DNA from: Lachnospiraceae bacterium XBB1006
Lineage (GTDB): Bacteria; Bacillota; Clostridia; Lachnospirales; Lachnospiraceae
Assembly: GCA_900115795.1 (NCBI GenBank)
Contig: FOXT01000008.1
Span: 62,001-126,000 of the forward strand
Direction of reading: 5' to 3'
DNA: 64,000 bases
The translations under genes were made by a program, and so were the position numbers. Shown here in pieces: positions 50,174 to 59,900 of the stretch. The notes beneath the pieces are model-generated. The model worked only from the letters and a program-made list of their open reading frames with translations. It had not been told where the DNA came from and ran no database searches. Each line of letters begins with the position of its first letter. Position 1 is the stretch's first letter.

Positions 50174-51016
50174 ATGAAGAATCAATTGAAAACAATCTTT
50201 TGGGTCATTGTAGGAAATTTTATTTATGCATTGGCAGTACAAATTTTTCTTGTGCCATCCAATATTGTAACAGCAGGTGCTACCGGTTTAGGACTGATTT
50301 TGCAGCATTTGCTCCATATTGATTTGTCTATGGCGGTATTGGGAATTAACGTGGTATTGATGCTTTTGGGATTGGTGTGTCTGGGTAAAGAGTTCTTTAT
50401 CGGAAGTTTGGCGGGAAGCTTGTCTTTCCCATTGGAATTGGCGTTTGTTGAAAAAGTGTTAGATGGCGTTGTTTTAACGAAGGATCCCTTGTTATGTACG
50501 ATTTTTCTTGGATTATCGGTAGGATTGTCGTTAGCAGTTATTATTCGAGCCGGAGCGTCATCCGGAGGGATGGATATTCCGCCGATTATTTTGTATAGAA
50601 AGTTTAAAGTACCGATGTCTGCAAGCATGTATGCGTTTGACGGTTGCATTGTAATTGCGCTTTGTAAATTTTATCCGATAGAGTCTATTTTGTATGGTAT
50701 TATTTTGGTTATGGTATATACTATGGCGATGGATAAGTTTTTACTCTTTGGCGCAACGAAAGTGGAACTTAAGATTATTAGCCAGAAATCAGGAGAGATT
50801 AAGGAGGCCATTTACGATAGCATTGATCGCGGCGTAACCTTGATTAGTGCCAAGGGTGGATTTGTTGAGAATGAATTTGATATGATTTTCACCGTTGTAA
50901 ATAGTCGTGAGTTGGCAAAATTAGAGAAAAAGATTAAGGAAGTTGATCCGATGTGCTTTTTAACTGTAAGCCAGGTAAAGGAGGTAAAAGGACGCGGATT
51001 TACGTATCAAAAATAG
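50174..51016 (+). CDS. YitT-family membrane protein (DUF161 plus DUF2179)
   Basis: 280 residues. Five or six membrane helices occupy residues 1-185 (YitT_membrane, with TAGATGLGLILQHLLHIDLS and RAGASSGGMDIPP). A cytoplasmic DUF2179 domain follows (KVELKIISQKSGEIKEAIYD..., RGVTLISAKGGF). Function unknown; some members affect metal or sporulation physiology. It has its own ribosome site (AAGGAGTG) and shares a bidirectional terminator with the convergent thrE pair. Confidence 0.88.
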   Translation: MKNQLKTIFWVIVGNFIYALAVQIFLVPSNIVTAGATGLGLILQHLLHIDLSMAVLGINVVLMLLGLVCLGKEFFIGSLAGSLSFPLELAFVEKVLDGVVLTKDPLLCTIFLGLSVGLSLAVIIRAGASSGGMDIPPIILYRKFKVPMSASMYAFDGCIVIALCKFYPIESILYGIILVMVYTMAMDKFLLFGATKVELKIISQKSGEIKEAIYDSIDRGVTLISAKGGFVENEFDMIFTVVNSRELAKLEKKIKEVDPMCFLTVSQVKEVKGRGFTYQK

Positions 51017-51028
51017 AAGTATCTGTGA

Positions 51029-51068
51029 AAACGGGAGATTCCACCTGATGGAGTGGAGTCTCCCGTTT
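51029..51068. terminator. Bidirectional terminator between yitT-like and thrE-like genes
   Basis: AAACGGGAGATTCCAC and GTGGAGTCTCCCGTTT form a stem of about 15 bp between convergent genes. Confidence 0.85.
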
Positions 51069-51076
51069 GCTAGGTG

Positions 51077-51526
51077 CTATGCCTTTTTCATATGTGATTT
51101 TAGCTCATTAAAATAATACATAAATACGGATACAATGACAAGACCGACAGCGATGCCGAGGGCAGCAAGGGCGGTTCGTTGACCGTAGTAGATGGCTCCT
51201 TTGTGATCGCCGGTTACAATCGCGTAAGTTGTGTAGTAAAGAGAGCCTCCCGGAACCATGGGCAAAAGAGCCGGAATCAGGAATATGGTAGCCGGACATT
51301 TGGTGCGGCGGGCTAAAAATTCTGAAAGAAGTGTACCAAAAGCCGCGGCAATCATATAGTAAATAAATAAATTGCTGTTAAATTGTTCGGCAAGACGACA
51401 AACACCCCAGGTGATGCCGCCGGAAAGACCGCAGAGTACCAAACGATTCGGTCTCGCCTGGTAGATGATGGAAAAACCAAAGCAGGCAATGGTCGCTGTT
51501 ATCATTTCAATCACAACACGCATCAT
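51077..51526 (-). CDS. ThrE-like exporter, C-terminal half (DUF3815)
   Basis: 149 residues with four to five membrane helices; PATIFLIPALLPMVPGGSLYY is the DUF3815/ThrE_2 hallmark. The ATG overlaps the stop of the preceding gene (TAATG), after AGGAGGG inside that gene, so translation is coupled. It pairs with the upstream gene to form a two-subunit threonine/serine exporter family transporter. Confidence 0.85.
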   Translation of the reverse strand: MMRVVIEMITATIACFGFSIIYQARPNRLVLCGLSGGITWGVCRLAEQFNSNLFIYYMIAAAFGTLLSEFLARRTKCPATIFLIPALLPMVPGGSLYYTTYAIVTGDHKGAIYYGQRTALAALGIAVGLVIVSVFMYYFNELKSHMKKA

Positions 51527-52338
51527 TACAACATCCCTCCTAATAAGTAAATTGGAATAGCGTAGCCAAGGGCAATGGCGCCGGCCACCATGATTGATTC
51601 CAAAGCACGAAAAAGACCGGCCATCAAGTCGCCACAAAGCATATCGCGAATTGCGGTCGTTAATGCCATTCCGGGAATGAGGAGCATGATGTCGCCAATC
51701 ATAACTTTATCCACGTGTTGACCGATACCGATGTGGCCAAAAATAATGGCGGCCAATCCACCTAAAAGGGCAGACAGCGCAGTGTAGAATATTTTATTCA
51801 AATTCTGAACTTTGGATATGCGTCCCATGAGTAAGAAAATCAAGGCCACACAGCCTGCTGCAAATCCGTCACCCAAGTCTCCGCCCAGAAAGATGGAGAA
51901 ACAGGAACCGCCCAGGAAATGTGCAAAAGCTAAAAAAGCGGTGCTCTGCGCGTAAGGAACCGATTCGATCATTTCCAAATGACTCCACAAATTTGCAACG
52001 TTAGGCTTCTTGGCGCATATCTGTCGTGACATTTCATTTAGTTGCTCTAAACGATAAAAATCATTGCTAAACTTATAAATGCGACGGGATTGCGTAATGA
52101 TTTCGCCGTCGTGATCCACAATGGAAACGGAAATAAATTCCGGAATAGAAAAAACATTTACCTTTCGGTATCCGTAGGCTGTTAACATGCGGTAAATGGA
52201 ATCTTCCACACGATTAATCTCTGCGCCGCACGTAAGCATTTCCTCGCCAATGTCTAAAATCAGCGACAAAATATAGCTGGTGTCATAATCATCTTTTGCC
52301 CGCAATGGGCTTACATGGATATCTAAATCTTTTAACAT
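51526..52338 (-). CDS. Threonine/serine exporter-family protein, N-terminal half (ThrE, DUF1212)
   Basis: 270 residues. The cytoplasmic start carries the ThrE pattern (ILDIGEEMLTCGAEINRVEDSIYRML), and five helices follow. Members of the family export threonine, serine or small peptides, or act as uncharacterised transporters. Coupled by a 1-nt overlap to the DUF3815 gene. Upstream, the SDR gene lies on the same strand 15 bp away, so the three form one unit. Confidence 0.87.
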   Translation of the reverse strand: MLKDLDIHVSPLRAKDDYDTSYILSLILDIGEEMLTCGAEINRVEDSIYRMLTAYGYRKVNVFSIPEFISVSIVDHDGEIITQSRRIYKFSNDFYRLEQLNEMSRQICAKKPNVANLWSHLEMIESVPYAQSTAFLAFAHFLGGSCFSIFLGGDLGDGFAAGCVALIFLLMGRISKVQNLNKIFYTALSALLGGLAAIIFGHIGIGQHVDKVMIGDIMLLIPGMALTTAIRDMLCGDLMAGLFRALESIMVAGAIALGYAIPIYLLGGML

Positions 52339-52353
52339 GCAAAACCTCCACTA

Positions 52354-53091
52354 TTAAATATATCCACCATCGATGGTAAGAATCTGCCCGGTTACGTAGT
52401 CCGGCATGGCAATCATATGCTGTACGGCCAGCGCCACTTCCGCGGCTGTACCAAATCGATCCATGGGAATCTCGGCACGAAGCAGTTCACGTTCTTCTTC
52501 ATCAAAACATTGATTCATACGTGTGTCAATGACACCGCAACTAATGGCATTTACTTGAATGTTGCTTGGCGCAAGTTCTTTTGCCAAGGCTTTGGTAAAG
52601 GCAATCAAACCACCTTTTGAGGCGGAATAAGCCACTTCGCAAGAAGCACCAACTTGGCCCCACATAGAGGTAATATTAATAATGTGTCCACTTTTCATCT
52701 GAATCATGTGTGGCAATACGGCGCGGGAAGTGTAAAAACAACTGTTTAAATTCGTGTTCATTACCCGCATCCAGTCGGCATCGGTCATATCGGTTAAAAG
52801 TCCAATGTAGGAAACACCGGCGTTATTGATTAGTATATCGACAGGGCCAAGGACATGTGTCCCTTCCTCCAACATATCCGTTACATAGCCGGCATCACCA
52901 ATGTCTCCAACAGATGTGACAATCTGCGGATGCGAGGGCAATGCAGATAGTTCGTCGGCCAGAGCCAAAAGGCCGGACTTGTCCGAACCGGTATTTAAAA
53001 TCAACCGGTGTCCTTCAAGGGCAAAAGCCCGCGCGATGGCAGCGCCAATTCCTTTGGAGGCTCCGGTAATACAAATTGTTTGTGTTTTCAT
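52354..53091 (-). CDS. Short-chain dehydrogenase/reductase (FabG- or YmfI-like)
   Basis: 245 residues, a classical SDR. The NAD(P)-binding motif is TGASKGIG (residues 10-17), the active site has Ser in INITSMWG and YxxxK in YSASKGG. It could be a 3-oxoacyl-ACP reductase, or the elongation factor P 5-aminopentanone reductase YmfI, which is a FabG-like SDR of the same length that many Firmicutes keep apart from the fatty acid genes. No fatty acid gene is near, which favours the second or another specialised role. Confidence 0.85.
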   Translation of the reverse strand: MKTQTICITGASKGIGAAIARAFALEGHRLILNTGSDKSGLLALADELSALPSHPQIVTSVGDIGDAGYVTDMLEEGTHVLGPVDILINNAGVSYIGLLTDMTDADWMRVMNTNLNSCFYTSRAVLPHMIQMKSGHIINITSMWGQVGASCEVAYSASKGGLIAFTKALAKELAPSNIQVNAISCGVIDTRMNQCFDEEERELLRAEIPMDRFGTAAEVALAVQHMIAMPDYVTGQILTIDGGYI

Positions 53092-53154
53092 TTTTTTCTC
53101 CTAATGGTTTATGAGTCTATTGTAACACAAAGTGAGAAGAGGGACAATGAAGTC

Positions 53155-53183
53155 TTGTTTTCATCACATTTAGATGTTATAAT
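53155..53183 (+). promoter_or_regulatory. Promoter of hpf
   Basis: TTGTTT 53155-53160 and TATAAT 53178-53183 separated by 17 bp, 36 bp before the hpf start. Confidence 0.7.
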
Positions 53184-53218
53184 GAAACCACTATAACAAA
53201 GTAAAGGGGTTGGATATT

Positions 53219-53746
53219 ATGCGAATTACAATCAGTGGCAAGAATATCGATGTAACACCGGGTTTGCGTGACGCGATTGAGCACAAGCTTTCTAAGCTGG
53301 ACAAGTTTTTTAACAAGGAGATGGACGCTAACGTGACCTTGAGTGTTGAGAAGAATCGACAGAAGATCGAGGTAACCATCCCAGTGAAAGGCGGCATTGT
53401 TCGTTCTGAGCAGGTAAGTAGCGATATGTATGTATCAATCGACTTGGTGGAGGAAGTTATTGAACGTCAGTTGAAGAAATACAGAAAGAAACTTGTTGAT
53501 CACAAACACGAAACAGAGGTATTCTCATCAGACTTTTTTGAAACAGCAGGAGAGGACGATGGAGATATTAAAATTGAGCGTGTGAAACGTTTTGGAATGA
53601 AGCCGATGTATCCGGAGGATGCATGCTTACAGATGGAACTTTTAGGCCATAACTTCTTCGTATTCCAGAATGCGGAAACCGATGAAGTAAATGTGGTTTA
53701 CAAACGTAAGGGAAATTCTTATGGAATCATTGAGCCGGAGTTCTAA
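53219..53746 (+). CDS. hpf: Ribosome hibernation promoting factor, long form
   Basis: 175 residues. The N-terminal S30AE domain (MRITISGKNIDVTPGLRDAIEHKL..., LSVEKNRQKIEVTIPVKGG) binds the 30S decoding centre. The C-terminal domain (VKRFGMKPMYPEDACLQMELLGHNFFVFQNAET) mediates ribosome dimerisation to 100S particles in stationary phase. The start at 53219 after AAGGGG is preferred over the TTG at 53210. Own promoter and terminator, so it is monocistronic. Confidence 0.95.
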   Translation: MRITISGKNIDVTPGLRDAIEHKLSKLDKFFNKEMDANVTLSVEKNRQKIEVTIPVKGGIVRSEQVSSDMYVSIDLVEEVIERQLKKYRKKLVDHKHETEVFSSDFFETAGEDDGDIKIERVKRFGMKPMYPEDACLQMELLGHNFFVFQNAETDEVNVVYKRKGNSYGIIEPEF

Positions 53747-53770
53747 CGAGTTACAAGAACATGTGGGTTT

Positions 53771-53797
53771 ATCAGCTACCCGGATAGGGTAGCTGAT
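53771..53797 (+). terminator. Terminator of hpf
   Basis: ATCAGCTACCC-GGATA-GGGTAGCTGAT, a perfect 11-bp stem, then TTTC. Confidence 0.85.
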
Positions 53798-53840
53798 TTC
53801 ATGTACGAGGAGAATCCTCAGACAATATAGGGATAAGAAT

Positions 53841-55226
53841 ATGAGAAAGCAAGATACCAATCGAAAAGAACTTGTAAAATTAATTTTGATGCTTGCCTGG
53901 CCGACAATCCTTGAACAATGTCTGCAAACGGTAGTAGTGTATGCAGACACTGCCATGGTGGGTAGGATTGGCGCAGGGGCATCAGCAGCAGTGGGGCTGA
54001 TTACACCGGTGACCTGGTTGATTAATGCCCCGGCTTATTCGCTGGGTGTTGGTGTGCTTGCCTTTGTAGCAAGAAACAACGGAGCGAAGAATTATAAGGA
54101 ATTAAAGACCGCAGCAGTACAGGGAATTTACCTTGCACTCCTGGTGGGAGCAATGATTAGTGCGGCAGTGTTGGGATTGTCGCCATTTTTACCAAAATGG
54201 ATGGGTGGTGACGCGCGGGTTTGCCGGGATGCGTCCGCTTATCTTGCAATTACCGGTGGTGCATTTGTGTTTAAATCCCTGGATATGGTGTTGAGTTGTG
54301 TGATTCGTGGTACCGGGGATACCAAGACACCGATGCTTATTAACACCATGATGAATGTGATTAACATAATAGGAAACTATTTTTTGATATATGAAAGTCG
54401 CACCGTGTACATTTTGGGGCAGCGGTTGTTTATGCCGGGAGCCAATCTTGGAGTGGCGGGTGCTGCGTTGGGAACGGCCATAGCATCTGTTTTTGGCGGA
54501 ATCGCTATGTTGATTGCGATGTGGAGAAATTCGCTTTTGTCACCAAAGAGGGAGAGCAAGCGTCTGAATCGTCACGTTATGTATCAGTGCGTTCGTGTGG
54601 GACTTCCCCTTGCGGTACAGCGTTTGGCTGTGTTCTCCGGATACACGGCGTTTACGTCGCTGGTGGCAAATCTTGGAACGGTAACACTGGCAGCACATTC
54701 CATCGCCATTACGGCGGAGGAGATGTTCTACATTCCGGGCTTTGGAATGCAGGATGCCGGATCTACGCTAATTGGAAATGCCATGGGAGAAGGAGACGAT
54801 GCAAAGACGGATCACATGGCGAAATTATTGATTTTGATTACGGTGCTCATCATGACGGTAACGGGAACGTTTTTGTTCCTATTCCCGAAGTTTATGATGG
54901 GATTGTTTACCGGTGATGGTGAGGTTATCCGTCAGGGAGTAGTTGCCTTAAAAATGGTAGCCGTATCGGAACCGATTTATGGTGCGTTAATTATGATGGA
55001 AGGTATTTTTAATGGAGTCGGAAATACCAAGACAACCTTTGTTGTGGGAATTTGTACGATGTGGATTGTGCGGGTAGGTATGACCTATGTCTGTGTTCAT
55101 TTACTGGGACTTGGGCTGGTCGCCGTATGGAGTTGTATGATTGCAGAGAATGTGACGAAGGCCGGTGTGCTTGGAATTTTGTTCCGTCGTGGATATTGGA
55201 AGAAAGGCGCAGTGGTTTACGATTAG
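53841..55226 (+). CDS. MATE-family multidrug/metabolite efflux protein
   Basis: 461 residues with twelve predicted helices and the MATE start LILMLAWPTILEQCLQTV followed by YADTAMVGRIGAGA. The N- and C-terminal halves show the internal repeat of the family (GRIGAGASAAVG, IVRVGMTYVCVH). It exports cationic drugs or metabolites in exchange for Na+ or H+. The murF gene begins 11 bp after its stop. Confidence 0.92.
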   Translation: MRKQDTNRKELVKLILMLAWPTILEQCLQTVVVYADTAMVGRIGAGASAAVGLITPVTWLINAPAYSLGVGVLAFVARNNGAKNYKELKTAAVQGIYLALLVGAMISAAVLGLSPFLPKWMGGDARVCRDASAYLAITGGAFVFKSLDMVLSCVIRGTGDTKTPMLINTMMNVINIIGNYFLIYESRTVYILGQRLFMPGANLGVAGAALGTAIASVFGGIAMLIAMWRNSLLSPKRESKRLNRHVMYQCVRVGLPLAVQRLAVFSGYTAFTSLVANLGTVTLAAHSIAITAEEMFYIPGFGMQDAGSTLIGNAMGEGDDAKTDHMAKLLILITVLIMTVTGTFLFLFPKFMMGLFTGDGEVIRQGVVALKMVAVSEPIYGALIMMEGIFNGVGNTKTTFVVGICTMWIVRVGMTYVCVHLLGLGLVAVWSCMIAENVTKAGVLGILFRRGYWKKGAVVYD

Positions 55227-55237
55227 GAGGATCGCGT

Positions 55238-56596
55238 ATGAAACCGTTAACAGTAGAAGAAGTTTGTAAAGCGTGTGGAGGTTCTTATGTAGGACCTTCC
55301 GAGAAATTAAGAGAAACGATTACCGGTGTAGTGAAGGATAACCGGCAGGTAAAGAAGGGGGATTTGTTTGTTCCGTTTCGAGGTGCAAATGTGGATGCTC
55401 ACCGATTTATTCCGGCGGCTTACGAGGCCGGAGCGAGTATGGTGCTTTCGGAAGAGCGATTGGAAGGAGAGATGCCATACATTCAGGTGAACTCCTGTTT
55501 TCAAGCGTTAAAGGACATTGCGGCTTATTATCGCAAGCAGCTTTCCTGTAAAATTGTGGGTGTAATTGGCAGTGTTGGAAAGACCAGTACCAAGGAGATG
55601 CTGGCAGCAGTATTGGGTACGAAGTACAACGTGCAAAAGACGGCAGGAAACCTGAATAATGAAATTGGACTGCCGCTTACGATTTTGTCTATAGAAGAAG
55701 AGCACGAAATCGGTATTGTGGAAATGGGAATTTCGGATTTTGGGGAAATGACGCGATTGAGTGAAATTGCACGTCCGGATATGGTGGTCATGACCAATAT
55801 TGGGGATTGTCACTTAGAAATGTTGCATGACCGAGACGGCGTATTGAAGGCAAAGACAGAAGTCCTTTCTTATATTCCTGAGGGGGGGCTGCTGGTGTTA
55901 AATGATATGGATGAGAAGCTGCAGACTGTTCAGGCACCGAAGGGGGTAAAACGAATGGGCTATGGCTTTTCGCAGGATAAGATTGTATATGCCACGGAAA
56001 GCCGGGCGGTAGAGGACAGCGCGCATGCAGCTAGGATTCATATAGGCGAAGAATGGTTTGACGTGACAATTCCTTTGCCGGGAGAGCATAATTTATACAA
56101 TGCCATGGCAGCAGTTTGTGTAGGAAAAGAGCTGGGATTAACTCTTTCACAGATGAAGCAGGGAATCGAGTCTGTGGGGGCTGTAGCAGGGCGAAATAAT
56201 CGATTTGAGAAAGATGGATGCATGATCATTGATGATTGCTACAATGCAAATCCGGCGTCTATGCGTGCCTCTTTGTCGGTGTTGGCAAATGCCAAAGGAA
56301 GAAAAATTGCAGTACTTGGAGATATGGGGGAATTGGGAGCAAAGGAAAAAGAACTACATTACGAAGTGGGCGCCTTTGCAGCACAAAAAGGGATAGATGT
56401 CCTTTTTTGCACCGGCGAGCTTGCGAAGCAACTAAAGGAAGGTGCAGAGGCAGCGAATGAAGCGATGTTAACAAAACATTTTCCGGATAAGGACGCTCTG
56501 GTGGCCGCACTTTTGGACGAAAAGCGGCCGGGAGATACGATTTTAATTAAGGCATCACACTTCATGCAATACGACACGATTGTAGCAGCATTGTAG
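55238..56596 (+). CDS. murF: UDP-N-acetylmuramoyl-tripeptide--D-alanyl-D-alanine ligase
   Basis: 452 residues from ATG 55238 after AGGAGG. Mur ligase order: N-terminal UDP-binding domain (VVKDNRQVKKGDLFVPFRG), central ATPase with P-loop GVIGSVGKTSTKEML and the metal-binding EMGISDFGEM, and the C-terminal domain with DDCYNANPASMRASL. It adds D-Ala-D-Ala to the muropeptide, the last cytoplasmic step of Park nucleotide synthesis. Unlike the usual dcw cluster, it sits alone behind a MATE gene. Terminator at 56620. Confidence 0.94.
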   Translation: MKPLTVEEVCKACGGSYVGPSEKLRETITGVVKDNRQVKKGDLFVPFRGANVDAHRFIPAAYEAGASMVLSEERLEGEMPYIQVNSCFQALKDIAAYYRKQLSCKIVGVIGSVGKTSTKEMLAAVLGTKYNVQKTAGNLNNEIGLPLTILSIEEEHEIGIVEMGISDFGEMTRLSEIARPDMVVMTNIGDCHLEMLHDRDGVLKAKTEVLSYIPEGGLLVLNDMDEKLQTVQAPKGVKRMGYGFSQDKIVYATESRAVEDSAHAARIHIGEEWFDVTIPLPGEHNLYNAMAAVCVGKELGLTLSQMKQGIESVGAVAGRNNRFEKDGCMIIDDCYNANPASMRASLSVLANAKGRKIAVLGDMGELGAKEKELHYEVGAFAAQKGIDVLFCTGELAKQLKEGAEAANEAMLTKHFPDKDALVAALLDEKRPGDTILIKASHFMQYDTIVAAL

Positions 56597-56619
56597 TGTA
56601 TGTTTCATGAAAGAAATGG

Positions 56620-56660
56620 ATACGCAACGAACATGAATATGCGCGTTGCGTATTTTTTTG
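56620..56660 (+). terminator. Terminator of murF
   Basis: ATACGCAACG and CGTTGCGTAT form a perfect 10-bp stem with TTTTTTT. The rest of the 332-bp gap to 56928 is an AT-rich promoter region: TATAAT at 56857-56862 with a poor -35, then a small leader hairpin ACGCC/GGCGT (56863-56880). Confidence 0.9.
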
Positions 56661-56928
56661 TAGCTTGAAATATGTACAAAATGTAAACTGAATGTAAAAT
56701 ATATACAAAACAATAAATTTTAAGTTGACAGACAATTAAGCCTCTGTTAAATTTGATTTAAGTTAATGTGATAGAGCGGTGAACAAAATCTGTCGCAAAC
56801 GTGTTTTTTTGGCTTTACTCTGACTCCTTGGCTATGTAATTCTGGAAAAGAGTGGATATAATACGCCGTCCCACAGGCGTTTTATATAAAGATTTGGCAG
56901 TACAAGTTTTTTATTGAGGAGGAGCAAA

Positions 56929-59900
56929 ATGAAGAAAGCGTTATCGTTGCTGTTATCAGCAACCATGGTGCTTGGTATGACGCAGCAGGCGACAATGTTT
57001 GCACATGCGGAAAACCAGGAAAAGGGCGTAGTAAAAGGCCCTGGCTACGAGATTCATTACGGCGAAGTAAAAGGATCTCAGAGAGAAGACACCTTCAAAT
57101 TAAACGGATTTCATATAGATCCGGACAAGCGTGTCTCTGTAATTGTAAAATTTAAAGAGGAGTCCTTGGTTGACAAGTTCTTAAAGAGCAACAACAAAGA
57201 GTATGGTGATTATGCGGATTCTCATGCTAAGACCGTTGCGAAAGTAGAGAACAAGGTTGACACAATGGTCGAGAAGGTAGAGGCGGCTACCGACTTGAAA
57301 GGAACGAAAAATGATGCGGAAGTAAAAGACACATATAGTGTCGTATTTACCGGATGTTCGGTAGAAGTTCCATTTAAGCAGATTGAGAAGATTCAGGAAA
57401 TGGACGGAGTCGAGGAAGTATTCCTTGAGCATACGTATGAGCTACCGAAGACGGACTTCAAAGTAGAAACAAAACCAAATATGTTAACCAGCCATGAAAT
57501 GATTGGTTCCAAAGAAGCGTGGGAGAACGGAACCGGTTATGATGGAACAGGTACAGCAATCGCTGTTCTGGATACGGGTATTGATTTGTATCATGAGGCA
57601 TTTACAACCATGCCGACAAACCCGAAATTAAGTGCGGAAGATATCCAGAAAGTGCTTGATAGTAACGATATGGAAGCGGAAAAAGGAGCTGCAACATATA
57701 GCAAGAGATTGGTTGCAAATCCAAACGGCGGGGATGACAGCGTATATAAAAATGCGAAAATTCCATTTGCATTTGACTACGTTGACAACGATACCGACAT
57801 TGTGCCGGTACATACGCAGTATCATGGAACGCATGTATCCGGTACGGTAGCAGGAAACTGTGAAAAAATGAAAGGTGTTGCCCCAAATGCACAGTTGATT
57901 GGAATGAAAGTATTCCCGGATGCAGGCGGTGCAATGGATGGTGACATTATCAATGCGTTAGAGGATTGTGTTCGTTTAGATCTTGACTCCATTAACATGA
58001 GTCTTGGAACTTCTTCCGGATTCGCAAAATATGGCGATTCCGCATTGGAGGAAGCATACGAAGCAGTAGAAAGAGTGGGAATTAACTTAAATATTTCTGC
58101 TGGAAACAGCTACAATTCTGCATTGGGTAACAATCATAACCACTTAGAGCCGGCAAGTTTACCGGATGAAGGAATTGTGGGAAGTCCTTCAACCTTAAAA
58201 GGAGCTTTAAGTGTAGCTGCAATTAACAATACACATCTTGGACTAAGTAACTTCATTGAGTTGAAAAATAGTGTTGTAGGATTCTCCGATGGAGGAAAAG
58301 ATTCCACAAAACCATTTACCAAGTTGAGTAAAGGAACCTATGCAGTTGTTGATTGTGGAAAGGGTACTCCGGAAGATTTTGCAAAGGTTAATGTAAAGAA
58401 TAAAGTAGCCATGATTCAGCGTGGTGAAAATACCTTCCAGGAGAAACATGACAATGCGGCAAAGGCAGGCGCAGCAGCAGCGATTGTTTATAACAATACC
58501 AGCGGAAGCTTAACTATGTCCATTGAGAATTACCGCATTCCTTGTGTTTTTGTAACCGCGAAGGATGGTAAGAAAATTATCGAAGAAGGCGAGTTTAAAT
58601 TCGATCCAGACAAACGTGATAATGTGGCTAATCCGGATGCATGGACAATGTGTGATTTCTCATCCATTGGAAGTACACCATCCTTAGAGATTAAACCGGA
58701 AATTACCGCACCTGGTGGAAGCATCTATTCGGCATTCTATTCTGACAAAAAAGGAAACGGATACGATAGCGTTTACGGTACAATCAGTGGAACATCTATG
58801 GCATCTCCGCACATTGCAGGTGGAACGGCGATTGTAAGAGAATATGTAAACAAGAACTTCAAAGGTTTGGATAGAATCAAAACAACCCAGTTGGTAAACA
58901 ACTTGACGATGTCTACTGCAAAACCGGTAACACAGCAGGACGGAACTTTCTATTTGGTAAGAAAACAGGGTGCCGGTATTATGCAGATTGATCACGCAAT
59001 CAAGACTCCGGCATACCTTACGGTAGCAGGACAGGAACGTCCAAAGGCAGAAGTTGGATATAACGAAAAAGGTGAATATACCTATACAGTAACGGTTCAC
59101 AATATGTCAGATCGTGCTTTGACCTACAATCTGAAGACCACAGCATTGGCTGAGCAGACACAGGAGGTTGAAGGCGAAAAGTATACGACTGAAGTAGCAG
59201 AAGATATTACAAAGAATTGTGAAATTTCTTATAAGGGAGCTCAGAATGGCAAAGTTACAGTAGCAGCTGGTGGGACAGCGGATGTAACAGTAACCGTTGC
59301 GCTTGATATGAACAGTGCAAGAGTAAAAGAGCTTCAGGCAGATTATGTAAATGGATTCTTTGTAGAAGGATTTACACAGTTTACAAGCGATACCGAAGTT
59401 GCACTTTCCGTTCCGTTCATGGGATTCTGTGGCGACTGGGCAAAGGCACCGGTATTTGACAGTACCATTTATGATAAAGATAAAAAACCGGAATACGGTG
59501 AGGGATCCAAATTAGGACTTCACATCAGTGGTTCCGAGTGCGAAACAGCAGGAATTAATGTCTTCAAGGCAAATCATGGACTTGGAACGGAATACGCAGA
59601 GCAGTGTCTTTGCATTAAAGGAACCGATCGTTTGGTTCCATTGACCAACCTTCTTCGTGGTGCGGAGAAGATGACCTATACCATCAAAGATGAGAATGGT
59701 AAAGTCGTATTTGATCAGTCTGATAACTACATTGGAAAAACGTATTATACCGGATCCGACGAGACACCGTTTGCATGTGCGGAATACTGGATGAAGGTAA
59801 CACCAATCTTTGAGCCTGGAAAAGGTGCAAAAGATGGTGAGTATACCTTAACAGAAACGGCTGTGGTAGGCGGAACGAATGGTAAGGAAACACAGGCACT